From SSF53 sp036170535 (lineage in GTDB: Bacteria; Spirochaetota; Leptospiria; Leptospirales; Leptonemataceae), in the NCBI GenBank assembly GCA_036170535.1, contig JAVHPJ010000175.1, forward strand, positions 32,917 through 96,916: a stretch of DNA of 64,000 bases, in the 5' to 3' direction. This document shows positions 40,938 to 48,682 of the stretch, piece after piece. The first letter of the stretch is position 1. Each line of letters starts with the position of its first letter. The notes below the pieces were generated by a model. That model worked only from the letters and a program-made list of their open reading frames with translations. It was not told where the DNA came from and ran no database searches. The translations under genes were made by a program, and so were the position numbers.

Positions 40938-42278
40938 ATGAGTCGTATCAGTCTTCGATTGAGTGGCCTGGCTCTTGTGTTCAACCTGTTGGCCGGCGCG
41001 ACAGCCTGCGAAAACCGCGAAGATCCGAATTTCGCGTGGTTTATCGGACTTGCGGCCATCCTGCCCGCTGTTCCCGATCCAGCGAATCTGGACGATCCGC
41101 AGCCGATTCCGGATCCGCAGGAAGAGGTGCCCTTCGAAATCGACATTCGCGATGTAAGCGGCGAGACGGACTTCATTCTCGACACGACCCGCAACATACC
41201 CGTCTACATCAATGTGGTCGACGCCGTGGGTGCGCCGATTCAGGGCACGCGCGTGCGCGTCTACGAACTCGTGGACGGCGCGGCGTCGCCTACCGAAAAC
41301 GCGTTGTTCTACGCTGTCACCCAGGGCGAAGGCAATTGCGAAGGCGTACTGACCCTGAATCGTACAACGGCGGCGATTATCATAGAAGCCAACTACAACG
41401 GTCAGGCGATTTCGATGCAGCTTGAACTGGCGTCGATCCAGGAGATTCGTCGGACGATCAACATTCTTGGCGTGCGCGGTCCGATCGTCGTCGCCGATCA
41501 GGATCAGGACGGCGCCCCGGATTCGGAAGATGCGTATCCGCTCGATCCCCTGCGCGCGTTTGCCGCGCATTACCCGGGCCCGAACGAATATTATACGATC
41601 GCCTATGAAGACCTTTATCCCGATCAGGGCGACGCGGACTTTAATGATTATGTGGTGCGTGCGCGATTCAGCGAAGATCGGAACGCCGCCGGCGATGTGG
41701 TTCGAGTTCGCGGATGGTTGCAACATGTTGCCAAAGGCGCAGGCTACAACCATCTGCTGCGTTTGACCGCGCCGGGCGCAGGTCGCGCACAATTCCATCT
41801 GCGCCGCATGAACGCGGCCGGCGAAGAGCAAAGCGTTACGCAAAACGTGGTCGAGTATGCAGCGCATCTCGAACTGCTGGGGCGCAGCGATCAGACCATC
41901 ACCCAGTCTAATACCGACGCGGGCCAATCCCTCGCGCCGGGCTGGCAGGCGGAGTTTGAGCTGATTCTGGAAACGCCGCTGGCAAAAACCGCTATTGGCG
42001 GGGCGCCCTACGATCTCTATGTGCACGTTCTGAATACGGGCAAAGATATCCGCTTTCCGCGTCGTCAATTCGATGCAAACGGGGCTGATCTGTACGTGGA
42101 TGCATCCGGGTTCCCGTGGGCCTTGCTTGTGCCGGGCGACTTCGCCTGGCCGCGCGAGCGAACCAACATTCATCAGGCCTACGATCGGTTTCAGAATTGG
42201 TATGCCTCGGCGGGAACCGCGGATCTGGATTGGTACCGCTTTCCCAATGCATCCATCGTGTTTCCAGTGACACCGTGA
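40938..42278 (+). CDS. LruC-domain lipoprotein
   Basis: A 446-residue protein with a signal peptide ending in A-T-A-C (C24), a relaxed spirochaetal lipobox. A beta domain (about 60-190) is followed by a calcium-type D-Q-D-Q-D-G-A-P-D-S-E-D stretch. The C-terminal LruC domain shows Y-E-D-L-Y-P-D-Q-G-D-A-D-F-N-D-Y-V-V, the family hallmark named after the Leptospira outer-membrane lipoprotein LruC. The ATG at 40938 has GGGGTGG upstream; a GTG at 40929 is an alternative. Likely a surface or periplasmic lipoprotein. The histidine kinase gene begins 11 bases downstream. Confidence 0.85.
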   Translation: MSRISLRLSGLALVFNLLAGATACENREDPNFAWFIGLAAILPAVPDPANLDDPQPIPDPQEEVPFEIDIRDVSGETDFILDTTRNIPVYINVVDAVGAPIQGTRVRVYELVDGAASPTENALFYAVTQGEGNCEGVLTLNRTTAAIIIEANYNGQAISMQLELASIQEIRRTINILGVRGPIVVADQDQDGAPDSEDAYPLDPLRAFAAHYPGPNEYYTIAYEDLYPDQGDADFNDYVVRARFSEDRNAAGDVVRVRGWLQHVAKGAGYNHLLRLTAPGAGRAQFHLRRMNAAGEEQSVTQNVVEYAAHLELLGRSDQTITQSNTDAGQSLAPGWQAEFELILETPLAKTAIGGAPYDLYVHVLNTGKDIRFPRRQFDANGADLYVDASGFPWALLVPGDFAWPRERTNIHQAYDRFQNWYASAGTADLDWYRFPNASIVFPVTP

Positions 42279-42289
42279 GCGGCGCGAGA

Positions 42290-43843
42290 ATGGTGCGCGC
42301 CGGCGTCGGCGCGTCAGTTTTTTTCTTTCAGCACGGATGGCTCCGGGGGGCAGTGGGAGGGGGCGGCTTTGTTGCGGCCCGAAAGATCGTGTCGACCGTT
42401 TCGCGCCGCAAAACAAAACCTGAACGGGGCTCCGCAACCGAGCCGGCGTCGGTATCGGCTGCGCAGACGCCGGCGGCGCCGACGCATACCGCCCTGGATC
42501 AACTGAGCTATCGGACTCTTTTTACTTCGGCGCCCGTGGGAATCTTGCTGGCCGACGCCGCAGGACGGGTGCTCGACATTAATCCGATTCTCGTATCACT
42601 TTTTGATTTCGATTCCGCCGACGCCGCCCGTCGGGTGAACGCCCTGCGCTACAAGCCCTGGCAGGTCTGCGGTTTGTCCGCGTGCATTGAGCGGTGCGTC
42701 GCGAAAAACCAGCCGCTGGTGAGCGAAGGGCTGTGCCTCACTGACGGCGGTTATGACATTTATCTCCGGTACTATCTTACGCCGATTCAAGTCTCGGTTG
42801 ACGCTCCGCCTTACGTCCAGTGCATCGTGGCCGACCTGACCAGTTTCAAAGACACCGAAAATAAGCTGCGCCAGCTGTACGCCTACTTTAACGGGATTGT
42901 CTCCAGCATATCTCCGATTGCGACTATTGATGCGCAGTTAACAATTCGCTACGTCAACGAGCCGTTTCGCAAAGAGTTCAGTCCGGACCGAGAGCCCGTG
43001 GGTTGCAGCCTGTTCGCCGTGCTCAAGCTGAATCGCACGGATCGTCGCAAGCTGATTGAGAATATCGAAAATCACCGTTCGCCAGGCAATGCTGAACTGA
43101 CCCATGATCGCCGGCGGATTGTGGGATACTCCGTATTTCATTTTGGCGAAGAGGTCGGCTTAATCCTGAAAGACATAACGCAGATCAAGCGGCTGGAACG
43201 TCGCGTAAGCGCGCTCAATTCGCGTCTGCTGGAAGCCCAGGAAACCGAACGGCAGGCCGTCGCCAGCGAACTGCACGATTCCGTAGGCCAGATGATTCTT
43301 GCGGCAAAACTTAATTTCACCGCTTATGAACGAAATCCGGAGCGTTCGCGCGAGCGTTTTCAAGTCGGTCTGGAATTGATCGATCGAGCCAGCCAGGAAC
43401 TGCGCGAAATATACACGAACCTTTTCCCGCAAGCTCTCAATGATCTTGGACTGGAAGCGGCGGTTCGCTGGTACGCTAAGAACTTTCTCGAACTCAAAGA
43501 AATCGAAACCGACCTGCACATGAATCTGAGTCGCAAGCTTTCGCGCGAAGCGCAGACCAACCTGTTTCGCATAATTCAGGAAATTTTTACCAATATTGTA
43601 AAACACTCCCGCGCGGATCGGGTGCAGCTCGAACTGACCGATCGGGATTCGTTGGTGTTGTTGTCCGTGCAGGATAACGGCGCCGGTTTCTCTCCGGAAA
43701 AAGTGCGCCTCAAGTCGCGCGGATTCGGCCTGTACACGATACAGCGTCGCGTAGACGACCTGGGCGGAACCATGTCGCTGGATTCGCAGCCCGGCGCCGG
43801 AGTTCGCTTTGCCATCGAGATACCGATAACGGAGGCGTCATGA
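42290..43843 (+). CDS. PAS-domain sensor histidine kinase (NarL/HPK7 type)
   Basis: A 517-residue cytoplasmic kinase. A low-complexity N-terminus precedes two PAS-like domains (about 75-190 and 205-300). A HisKA_3 dimerisation helix follows with the phosphoacceptor in A-S-E-L-H-D-S-V-G-Q, then an HATPase_c domain with N box I-F-T-N-I-V-K-H-S, D-N-G-A-G-F and G-F-G-L. There is no clear membrane helix, so it probably senses an internal cue or redox state through PAS. A GTG at 42275 that overlaps the LruC stop is an alternative start. It overlaps the regulator gene by four bases (ATGA). Confidence 0.9.
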   Translation: MVRAGVGASVFFFQHGWLRGAVGGGGFVAARKIVSTVSRRKTKPERGSATEPASVSAAQTPAAPTHTALDQLSYRTLFTSAPVGILLADAAGRVLDINPILVSLFDFDSADAARRVNALRYKPWQVCGLSACIERCVAKNQPLVSEGLCLTDGGYDIYLRYYLTPIQVSVDAPPYVQCIVADLTSFKDTENKLRQLYAYFNGIVSSISPIATIDAQLTIRYVNEPFRKEFSPDREPVGCSLFAVLKLNRTDRRKLIENIENHRSPGNAELTHDRRRIVGYSVFHFGEEVGLILKDITQIKRLERRVSALNSRLLEAQETERQAVASELHDSVGQMILAAKLNFTAYERNPERSRERFQVGLELIDRASQELREIYTNLFPQALNDLGLEAAVRWYAKNFLELKEIETDLHMNLSRKLSREAQTNLFRIIQEIFTNIVKHSRADRVQLELTDRDSLVLLSVQDNGAGFSPEKVRLKSRGFGLYTIQRRVDDLGGTMSLDSQPGAGVRFAIEIPITEAS

Positions 43844-44493
43844 ATAAAATAAAAGTGTTTCTTGCGGATGATCATGCCATTTTGCGCGAAGGATTAAAGC
43901 ACATTCTCAACGCTGATCCGTCGGTTGAAGTGGTCGGCGAGGCGGCGGATGGCCAGAGCGCGTTCGAAAAAATCGAACAGCTCAAGCCGGACGTCGTCGT
44001 TATGGATATCAGCATGCCATCCATGACCGGCATCGAAGCGGCGCGCAAGCTTCGCAAATACGATCCCGAAATCAAAATCATTATGCTTACCCGGCACGAT
44101 AATGAAGAATACGTCGATCAGCTGCTGAAATACGGAATCCACGGATATGTGCTTAAAGACGACGCAGGCGACGACCTGATTCGGGCGCTTGAGGCGATTC
44201 GAAAAAACGAGACCTATCTGAGTCCGCGCATAACAAAAAAATTGATGACGGACTATGGCCGGCCGTCGCGTCCGCGCGAGGGCGCCGGCCCCTTTTCATT
44301 GCTCACCAATCGCGAACGGGAAATTCTCAAGTTGATCGCGGAAGGCAAGACTAACGAGCAAATCGCCAAAGCGTTGTGGATCAGCCCGCGCACGGCCAAG
44401 GTCCATCGCGCCAACATTATGAAAAAGTTGGATGTGCACAAAGTCGCCGATCTTGTAAAATACGCGATCAAGACCGGGCTGGTCGAGGCCTGA
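43840..44493 (+). CDS. NarL/FixJ-family response regulator
   Basis: A 217-residue regulator with an N-terminal receiver domain (acidic D-D-H near residue 10, phosphoacceptor in V-V-M-D-I-S-M-P, conserved K in V-L-K-D). A C-terminal LuxR-type helix-turn-helix (L-T-N-R-E-R-E-I-L-K-L-I-A-E-G-K-T-N) follows. It is the cognate partner of the preceding kinase and should bind DNA when phosphorylated. Targets unknown; the neighbouring LruC gene is an obvious candidate. Confidence 0.95.
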   Translation: MNKIKVFLADDHAILREGLKHILNADPSVEVVGEAADGQSAFEKIEQLKPDVVVMDISMPSMTGIEAARKLRKYDPEIKIIMLTRHDNEEYVDQLLKYGIHGYVLKDDAGDDLIRALEAIRKNETYLSPRITKKLMTDYGRPSRPREGAGPFSLLTNREREILKLIAEGKTNEQIAKALWISPRTAKVHRANIMKKLDVHKVADLVKYAIKTGLVEA

Positions 44494-45156
44494 ATGAAAT
44501 CCCTGTCAGTGCGCGCATTTACGGGGCTTTTCGTCGCTGTCTCCATTGCGTCGATCGTCTCTTTCTTCTATGATCCGTTTCCCGGACGATTTGCGCTCAA
44601 AGCGGCGCCCATCTGGCTGCTATGCTGGCGCGTGCTGCTTTTTGCGCCCGGGGAGCGCCTGATTTTCGCCGCGCTGTTTATTGGCGCGCTGGGCGACATC
44701 GCGCTTGATTTGTCGTTTTTATCCTTTTCGTTTCCGTTGGGTCTCGGGCTTTTTTTGATCGGCAACGCGCTCTACGCGGTGCGCTTTTTGCGCGAGTTTC
44801 AGTTTCGCCCCCTGCGCCTTGCGCTGGCCGCCGCGGTGGTCGTTTATGCGGCGAGCGTCTTCTGGATTTCGCTGCCGAAGCTTGGCGCCATGTTCTGGCC
44901 GGTTTTTGCGTATCTATTCGCCATATCCACAATGGCTGTCGCCGCTGCGTTCAGTCGCACCGTTTCCGACTGGCGCCTTTTTGCCGGCGCCGCGTCCTTC
45001 GTGGTTTCGGACTCCCTGATTGCGTTAAACATGTTTTACCAACCGATTCCGGCCCGCGCCCTGTTGGTTTTGGGCACGTACTACCTGGCGCAATATCTGC
45101 TGGCTGCAGCCTGCTTTGATCGTCGCGACGGGGTTGGAGCCCCGCAGATGACGTAG
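44494..45156 (+). CDS. YhhN-family lysoplasmalogenase
   Basis: A 220-residue polytopic membrane protein with about seven to eight helices and the YhhN/TMEM86 pattern: a K-A-A-P near the first helix, F-I-G-A-L-G-D-I-A-L, S-D-S-L-I-A-L-N and a final Y-Y-L-A-Q-Y-L-L. TMEM86B has lysoplasmalogenase activity, and bacterial members are assigned by homology. It starts directly after the response regulator stop, so it is co-transcribed with the two-component pair. Convergent with the DUF1554 gene, 14 bases away. Confidence 0.8.
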   Translation: MKSLSVRAFTGLFVAVSIASIVSFFYDPFPGRFALKAAPIWLLCWRVLLFAPGERLIFAALFIGALGDIALDLSFLSFSFPLGLGLFLIGNALYAVRFLREFQFRPLRLALAAAVVVYAASVFWISLPKLGAMFWPVFAYLFAISTMAVAAAFSRTVSDWRLFAGAASFVVSDSLIALNMFYQPIPARALLVLGTYYLAQYLLAAACFDRRDGVGAPQMT

Positions 45157-45170
45157 CGTCAAAGGGTTCT

Positions 45171-45821
45171 TTATTGCTCCACGCAGACGAGTCGCTTGCT
45201 GGCGGTGCAGGGGTCAAAGATGCCGCTGGAGATCGAGGCTGAGTCAATGGCCGCGCCCTGACCGGAGCCGCCGGTCTGGATGCCGCCGGTCGTCCATGCA
45301 GTGCAATGACCGTTGTTGCTCGGAGTCACAGTCTGCCAGTCGGTGTCCAGACCGGTCCACCATTCGACCAGAGCGGAAGCGTCGAGGCTGCGTGCGAGAC
45401 GGGCTCCGGAGTTGAAGTCTACAATCGCCTTTGCATTTGTTGTGAATTGAATTGTCGTCTGGTCGGTCGCATAATATACGCGATTTGCGCGTAAAATCCA
45501 ATCCCTGGATGAATTGCATAATGCGCTATCGCAGGCGAAGCGATTGACGCCGTCAACCGCCAGCGCTTTGTAACTTCCGCCAGGCGCGCGTGTTTGCGCC
45601 TCCGTATTGCAGAATGCGTCGAATGCGTTCAAGCCCCCGGCATTTCCGGCAATCGCGCCCGTCGTTACAAAAACGCGCTTTGGCGCCGCCTCGGCCGCCG
45701 TATATTGCGCGAGCGCCAGCGACACAAGCAGGGGCAGGTCGTCGGGAAACGGTTTCGAGCAGTACGCGGTCGCGCCGATGAAGAGAGTCAGAACCGCAGC
45801 GTTGATTTTCCAATGGTTCAT
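45171..45821 (-). CDS. DUF1554-type lipoprotein
   Basis: A 216-residue protein with a signal peptide ending in T-A-Y-C (C21). The rest follows the pattern I know from Leptospira DUF1554 lipoproteins: R-V-F-V-T-T-G near the start, F-D-A-F-C-N, Y-K-A-L-A-V-D-G-V-N-R-F-A-C, W-I-L-R-A-N-R-V-Y-Y, W-W-T-G-L-D-T-D-W and a C-terminal C-V-E-Q. Function unknown; a surface location is likely. Last gene of the cyclase operon, 10 bases after the preceding gene. The ORF extends to 45917 but the signal peptide sets the start at 45821. Confidence 0.8.
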   Translation of the reverse strand: MNHWKINAAVLTLFIGATAYCSKPFPDDLPLLVSLALAQYTAAEAAPKRVFVTTGAIAGNAGGLNAFDAFCNTEAQTRAPGGSYKALAVDGVNRFACDSALCNSSRDWILRANRVYYATDQTTIQFTTNAKAIVDFNSGARLARSLDASALVEWWTGLDTDWQTVTPSNNGHCTAWTTGGIQTGGSGQGAAIDSASISSGIFDPCTASKRLVCVEQ

Positions 45822-45831
45822 AGTCGCCCTC

Positions 45832-46731
45832 CTAAAAAGAGAATTGGACGCGGACTTCGCCGCGCACGCTTTGATTGGCCGGAACACGCGCCGCGGAGAC
45901 GATTGCCGCGCTTTCAAAAGTCAGCCAGGATTCCAGCTTTACGCTTTGCTCCGCCCCGGGCGGGCTCAAATAAACGGCGTCCAAAATCTGCAGCGCATAC
46001 AGCAGCGCGAAGACTCCGCCCGCCGCACGCTGTCGATTCTGCGCCGCGTCGTAGTTGGAACGCAATTGGCTGCGCTCCTGCAACAAATAGAGGCCGAAGA
46101 GAGGCTGCCCGCTCAAGCCGGAAATGAGAGCCAGCGGAAGTTGACCGCTTGCGTCGTCGGCGAAGCGGTCGCCGGCGAGTTTTTGCGAATAGCCGTAGCC
46201 GCTCAGCGCCAGCAAGCCTGCAATCCAGCCGACGCCGCGCCACATTTGACTGCGTTCCAGTTGCACGTAACCGGGCAGCAATGCCGTCGGTCTCCACGAG
46301 ACCTCGGTCGCGTCCGCCGGGTCCTCGCTGCGCACCACCAATCCGCCGCCGGCGGTCGGCGTAGGATTTTGCGCCGCTGCGATTTCTTCCGCGCGGGTGC
46401 GCACACGAAAGTCGTACCACTGACTGAAGCGACCGGGATTGCCGAACACGTTCAGGGCTGCGATGCGGATTTGATAAGTTCCCGGCGCGAGCTCGAGACT
46501 CACCCGACTCTCATTGACATCTTCGTCCTTGAGCGTTGCGCCGCCTGCGCTGCGAATCTGGATGCGATAGCCGCGCCCTCCCGCAACAGCGCGCCACTCG
46601 ATGCTCTGGCGCCGGGATTCGCCGTCCGCCGCGAGGCCCGTCGGCGTAAGCGCGAGAAACGCAATGCACAGGCCTGTTAACAGCGCTGGTGCGCGGAGCT
46701 GTATGCCGGGAGTATGCGCGTAGCAAAACAT
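45832..46731 (-). CDS. Exported protein with Fn3-like domain and membrane segments
   Basis: A 299-residue protein with a signal peptide (about 15-35). A fibronectin-III-like domain (about 40-115: I-E-W-R-A-V-A-G-G-R-G-Y-R-I-Q-I ... L-A-P-G-T-Y-Q-I-R-I) follows, echoing the repeats of the FecR protein upstream. The C-terminal half has two hydrophobic segments and resembles DUF5683-like envelope proteins. It starts one base from the end of the FecR gene. It may anchor or receive the FecR-type protein in the membrane; this is inferred from gene order and shared domain only. Confidence 0.6.
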   Translation of the reverse strand: MFCYAHTPGIQLRAPALLTGLCIAFLALTPTGLAADGESRRQSIEWRAVAGGRGYRIQIRSAGGATLKDEDVNESRVSLELAPGTYQIRIAALNVFGNPGRFSQWYDFRVRTRAEEIAAAQNPTPTAGGGLVVRSEDPADATEVSWRPTALLPGYVQLERSQMWRGVGWIAGLLALSGYGYSQKLAGDRFADDASGQLPLALISGLSGQPLFGLYLLQERSQLRSNYDAAQNRQRAAGGVFALLYALQILDAVYLSPPGAEQSVKLESWLTFESAAIVSAARVPANQSVRGEVRVQFSF

Positions 46732-46732
46732 G

Positions 46733-48682
46733 TTACTGGCCCTCTTCTTTAATGATCAGTTCCGGGCTTTCGAGCTCTTCAGATAACGTAATCCGAAAGG
46801 CCGCCGACTCGCGCGCAACGACAGCGCCGCGAGCATCCAACGCCTCAACCGTCCAGGTAAAGTCGCCCACGTCCAGTTTGCGCAGTTCCGTGAAGTCCAG
46901 TCGATTGGACGCCACGCGTTGTTCATGAATAGCCGGACCGGCGGGCGTGCGGCCGCGGGCGAGTCGCAGTACGTAGACGTCGGCGCCGGGCGCCTCGTTC
47001 CAACGAAAGCGCAGCGTCGTCGCCTGGGTCATGTCGATAACGGATCCGCGGGCCGGCTCTCTTAACAGCGGTCCGCGAAAGACGCCCGGCGTATTCGGCG
47101 TCGTCGGGGCGGGGCGTCCTGAGGCCTCGGTCGTCGGGTTGGCGCCAGCGACGATCACCGGTTTTTCCGGCGTCCTCGCGGCCGACGAATCCGCATTCGC
47201 ATCCGCAACGTCAGTATTCGCATTTGCGAGTTCTATTCGAAAACTGGCCGCCGTCGATACGGCGCTCTCGGTTTCCGCCGCGCCCAGGGCGCGCACGCGC
47301 CAGTAATATGCGCCAGGCGCCAGCGCGCGACTCAGACGCAATCCGTTGGCGGATGTGCGCGCTTGCTCGACAACGTCGGAAAAGTCAGGAGTGCGCGCGA
47401 GCTGGAATTCATACGCCCCGGCCGCTTCGAGGCGACTCCAGAGAAAACCAATGCCGCCAGAGCGATTTTCGGGCATCGTCTGACCGTCCAACGGCAGGCG
47501 CAGTTCCGGCGCGGCGAGAGCTGCGGTCTGTTCGACGCGAAAACCATAGACCGGGCTCAGATCCGCGCCGCCGGTTGCGCCGCCAATGGACCGTATGCGA
47601 AAGTAATACGATCCAGCCGCCAGGGGCAGGGCGGCGCCGCGACTCTGAACGCGCCGGTACAAAATGCGCTCGCGCAGGTCCGGATCGCGAAAGAGCTCAA
47701 GATAAAATTCGCTGACTTCAGGAGCGCCTGCCCAGTTGAAGCTGACCATCGCCGCGCCCGCGCTGTAACGAAAGACGCTTTCATTGCGCGGGGTGACAAT
47801 CCGGATGGGACGCCGCCGGATCACGCGAAAACGCGCGCTATCGCTGGCGCCTTCGATTCCTTCCTCCGGCATCGCCCTCCAATAATACAGGCCCGGCGGG
47901 AGCGCGATCCGCATGCTCGCGCCTGCGACGATTTCGTTGCGTTCCAGGCTGCGGAACTCCGGATCGGCGGCGATTTGTATGCGCGCCGGTCCCGGATTGG
48001 CGGGACGCTGAAAAGTGAATTCAATCGGAGCCAATTCGCCGTCAATGACGTAGGTTCTTCCGCGTTCCGGACTGAGAGTGAAGTAGCGAATCTCTTCTAT
48101 GCGCGCCGGTCCGGCAGGACCCCAGTGCGCCCGTTCGCCGGCCCGAATGGTTTCTTCGGGGTCGTCCACAAGCTTTACGTCGCCCAGAGCCGAAACTACT
48201 TCCAGGTCGCCGCCGGCATCGCCGGTCATGCGCATGTCGCCGGCTGCAAAACGCAGGGTGCGATCGCCGGACTTGAGCGTGACGCCGCGCTGAAACTCGC
48301 GACCGCTGCGTTCAAGGCGCATCAGACCGCGCCGCAGTTCAATTTCAACCGCCTCGTCCGTAACATTCAGAACGATCATGCTATCCTGATCCAGTTCGAT
48401 GCCGGTGCGATCATCCAGACGGATTATGGCTTCCGCGTCCGGCCCCGTTCGGATGGTATTATAATTGTAAACAGCGTCTCCGCCGTCGAGACGCTCCCAG
48501 ACTGCGCGTCCGGCGTATTTTCTTTCCGAGATGCCAAAGCGATGCTGAACGGCGCCGACTCGATCGCCTTCGGCCGCGAGCTTACGCGCCGAATCCAGGT
48601 AGAGCGAGACGGCGCAGCCCGTCACCAGCGTCGCCGCGCCCAGCGTTACGAGCCAATCATTTCTGGTTAGAGGCGTCCGCAT
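46733..48682 (-). CDS. FecR-domain protein with repeated Fn3-like modules
   Basis: A 649-residue protein with an N-terminal hydrophobic segment ending in V-T-G-C (C23), compatible with lipoprotein processing. A FecR domain (about 75-190: T-G-P-D-A-E-A-I-I-R-L-D-D-R-T-G-I-E-L) is followed by about four fibronectin-III-like modules, recognisable by repeated L-A/P-G-x-Y-Y-W-R-V/I-R or F-x-W motifs. FecR domains are used as periplasmic signal scaffolds. The start has GAAGGAG nine bases upstream, inside the end of the cyclase gene, which it overlaps by 26 bases. Confidence 0.8.
   Translation of the reverse strand: MRTPLTRNDWLVTLGAATLVTGCAVSLYLDSARKLAAEGDRVGAVQHRFGISERKYAGRAVWERLDGGDAVYNYNTIRTGPDAEAIIRLDDRTGIELDQDSMIVLNVTDEAVEIELRRGLMRLERSGREFQRGVTLKSGDRTLRFAAGDMRMTGDAGGDLEVVSALGDVKLVDDPEETIRAGERAHWGPAGPARIEEIRYFTLSPERGRTYVIDGELAPIEFTFQRPANPGPARIQIAADPEFRSLERNEIVAGASMRIALPPGLYYWRAMPEEGIEGASDSARFRVIRRRPIRIVTPRNESVFRYSAGAAMVSFNWAGAPEVSEFYLELFRDPDLRERILYRRVQSRGAALPLAAGSYYFRIRSIGGATGGADLSPVYGFRVEQTAALAAPELRLPLDGQTMPENRSGGIGFLWSRLEAAGAYEFQLARTPDFSDVVEQARTSANGLRLSRALAPGAYYWRVRALGAAETESAVSTAASFRIELANANTDVADANADSSAARTPEKPVIVAGANPTTEASGRPAPTTPNTPGVFRGPLLREPARGSVIDMTQATTLRFRWNEAPGADVYVLRLARGRTPAGPAIHEQRVASNRLDFTELRKLDVGDFTWTVEALDARGAVVARESAAFRITLSEELESPELIIKEEGQ

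Noticed and set aside
47363..48670. 435-codon plus-strand frame
   Set aside because: Shadow of the FecR/Fn3 gene on the minus strand.
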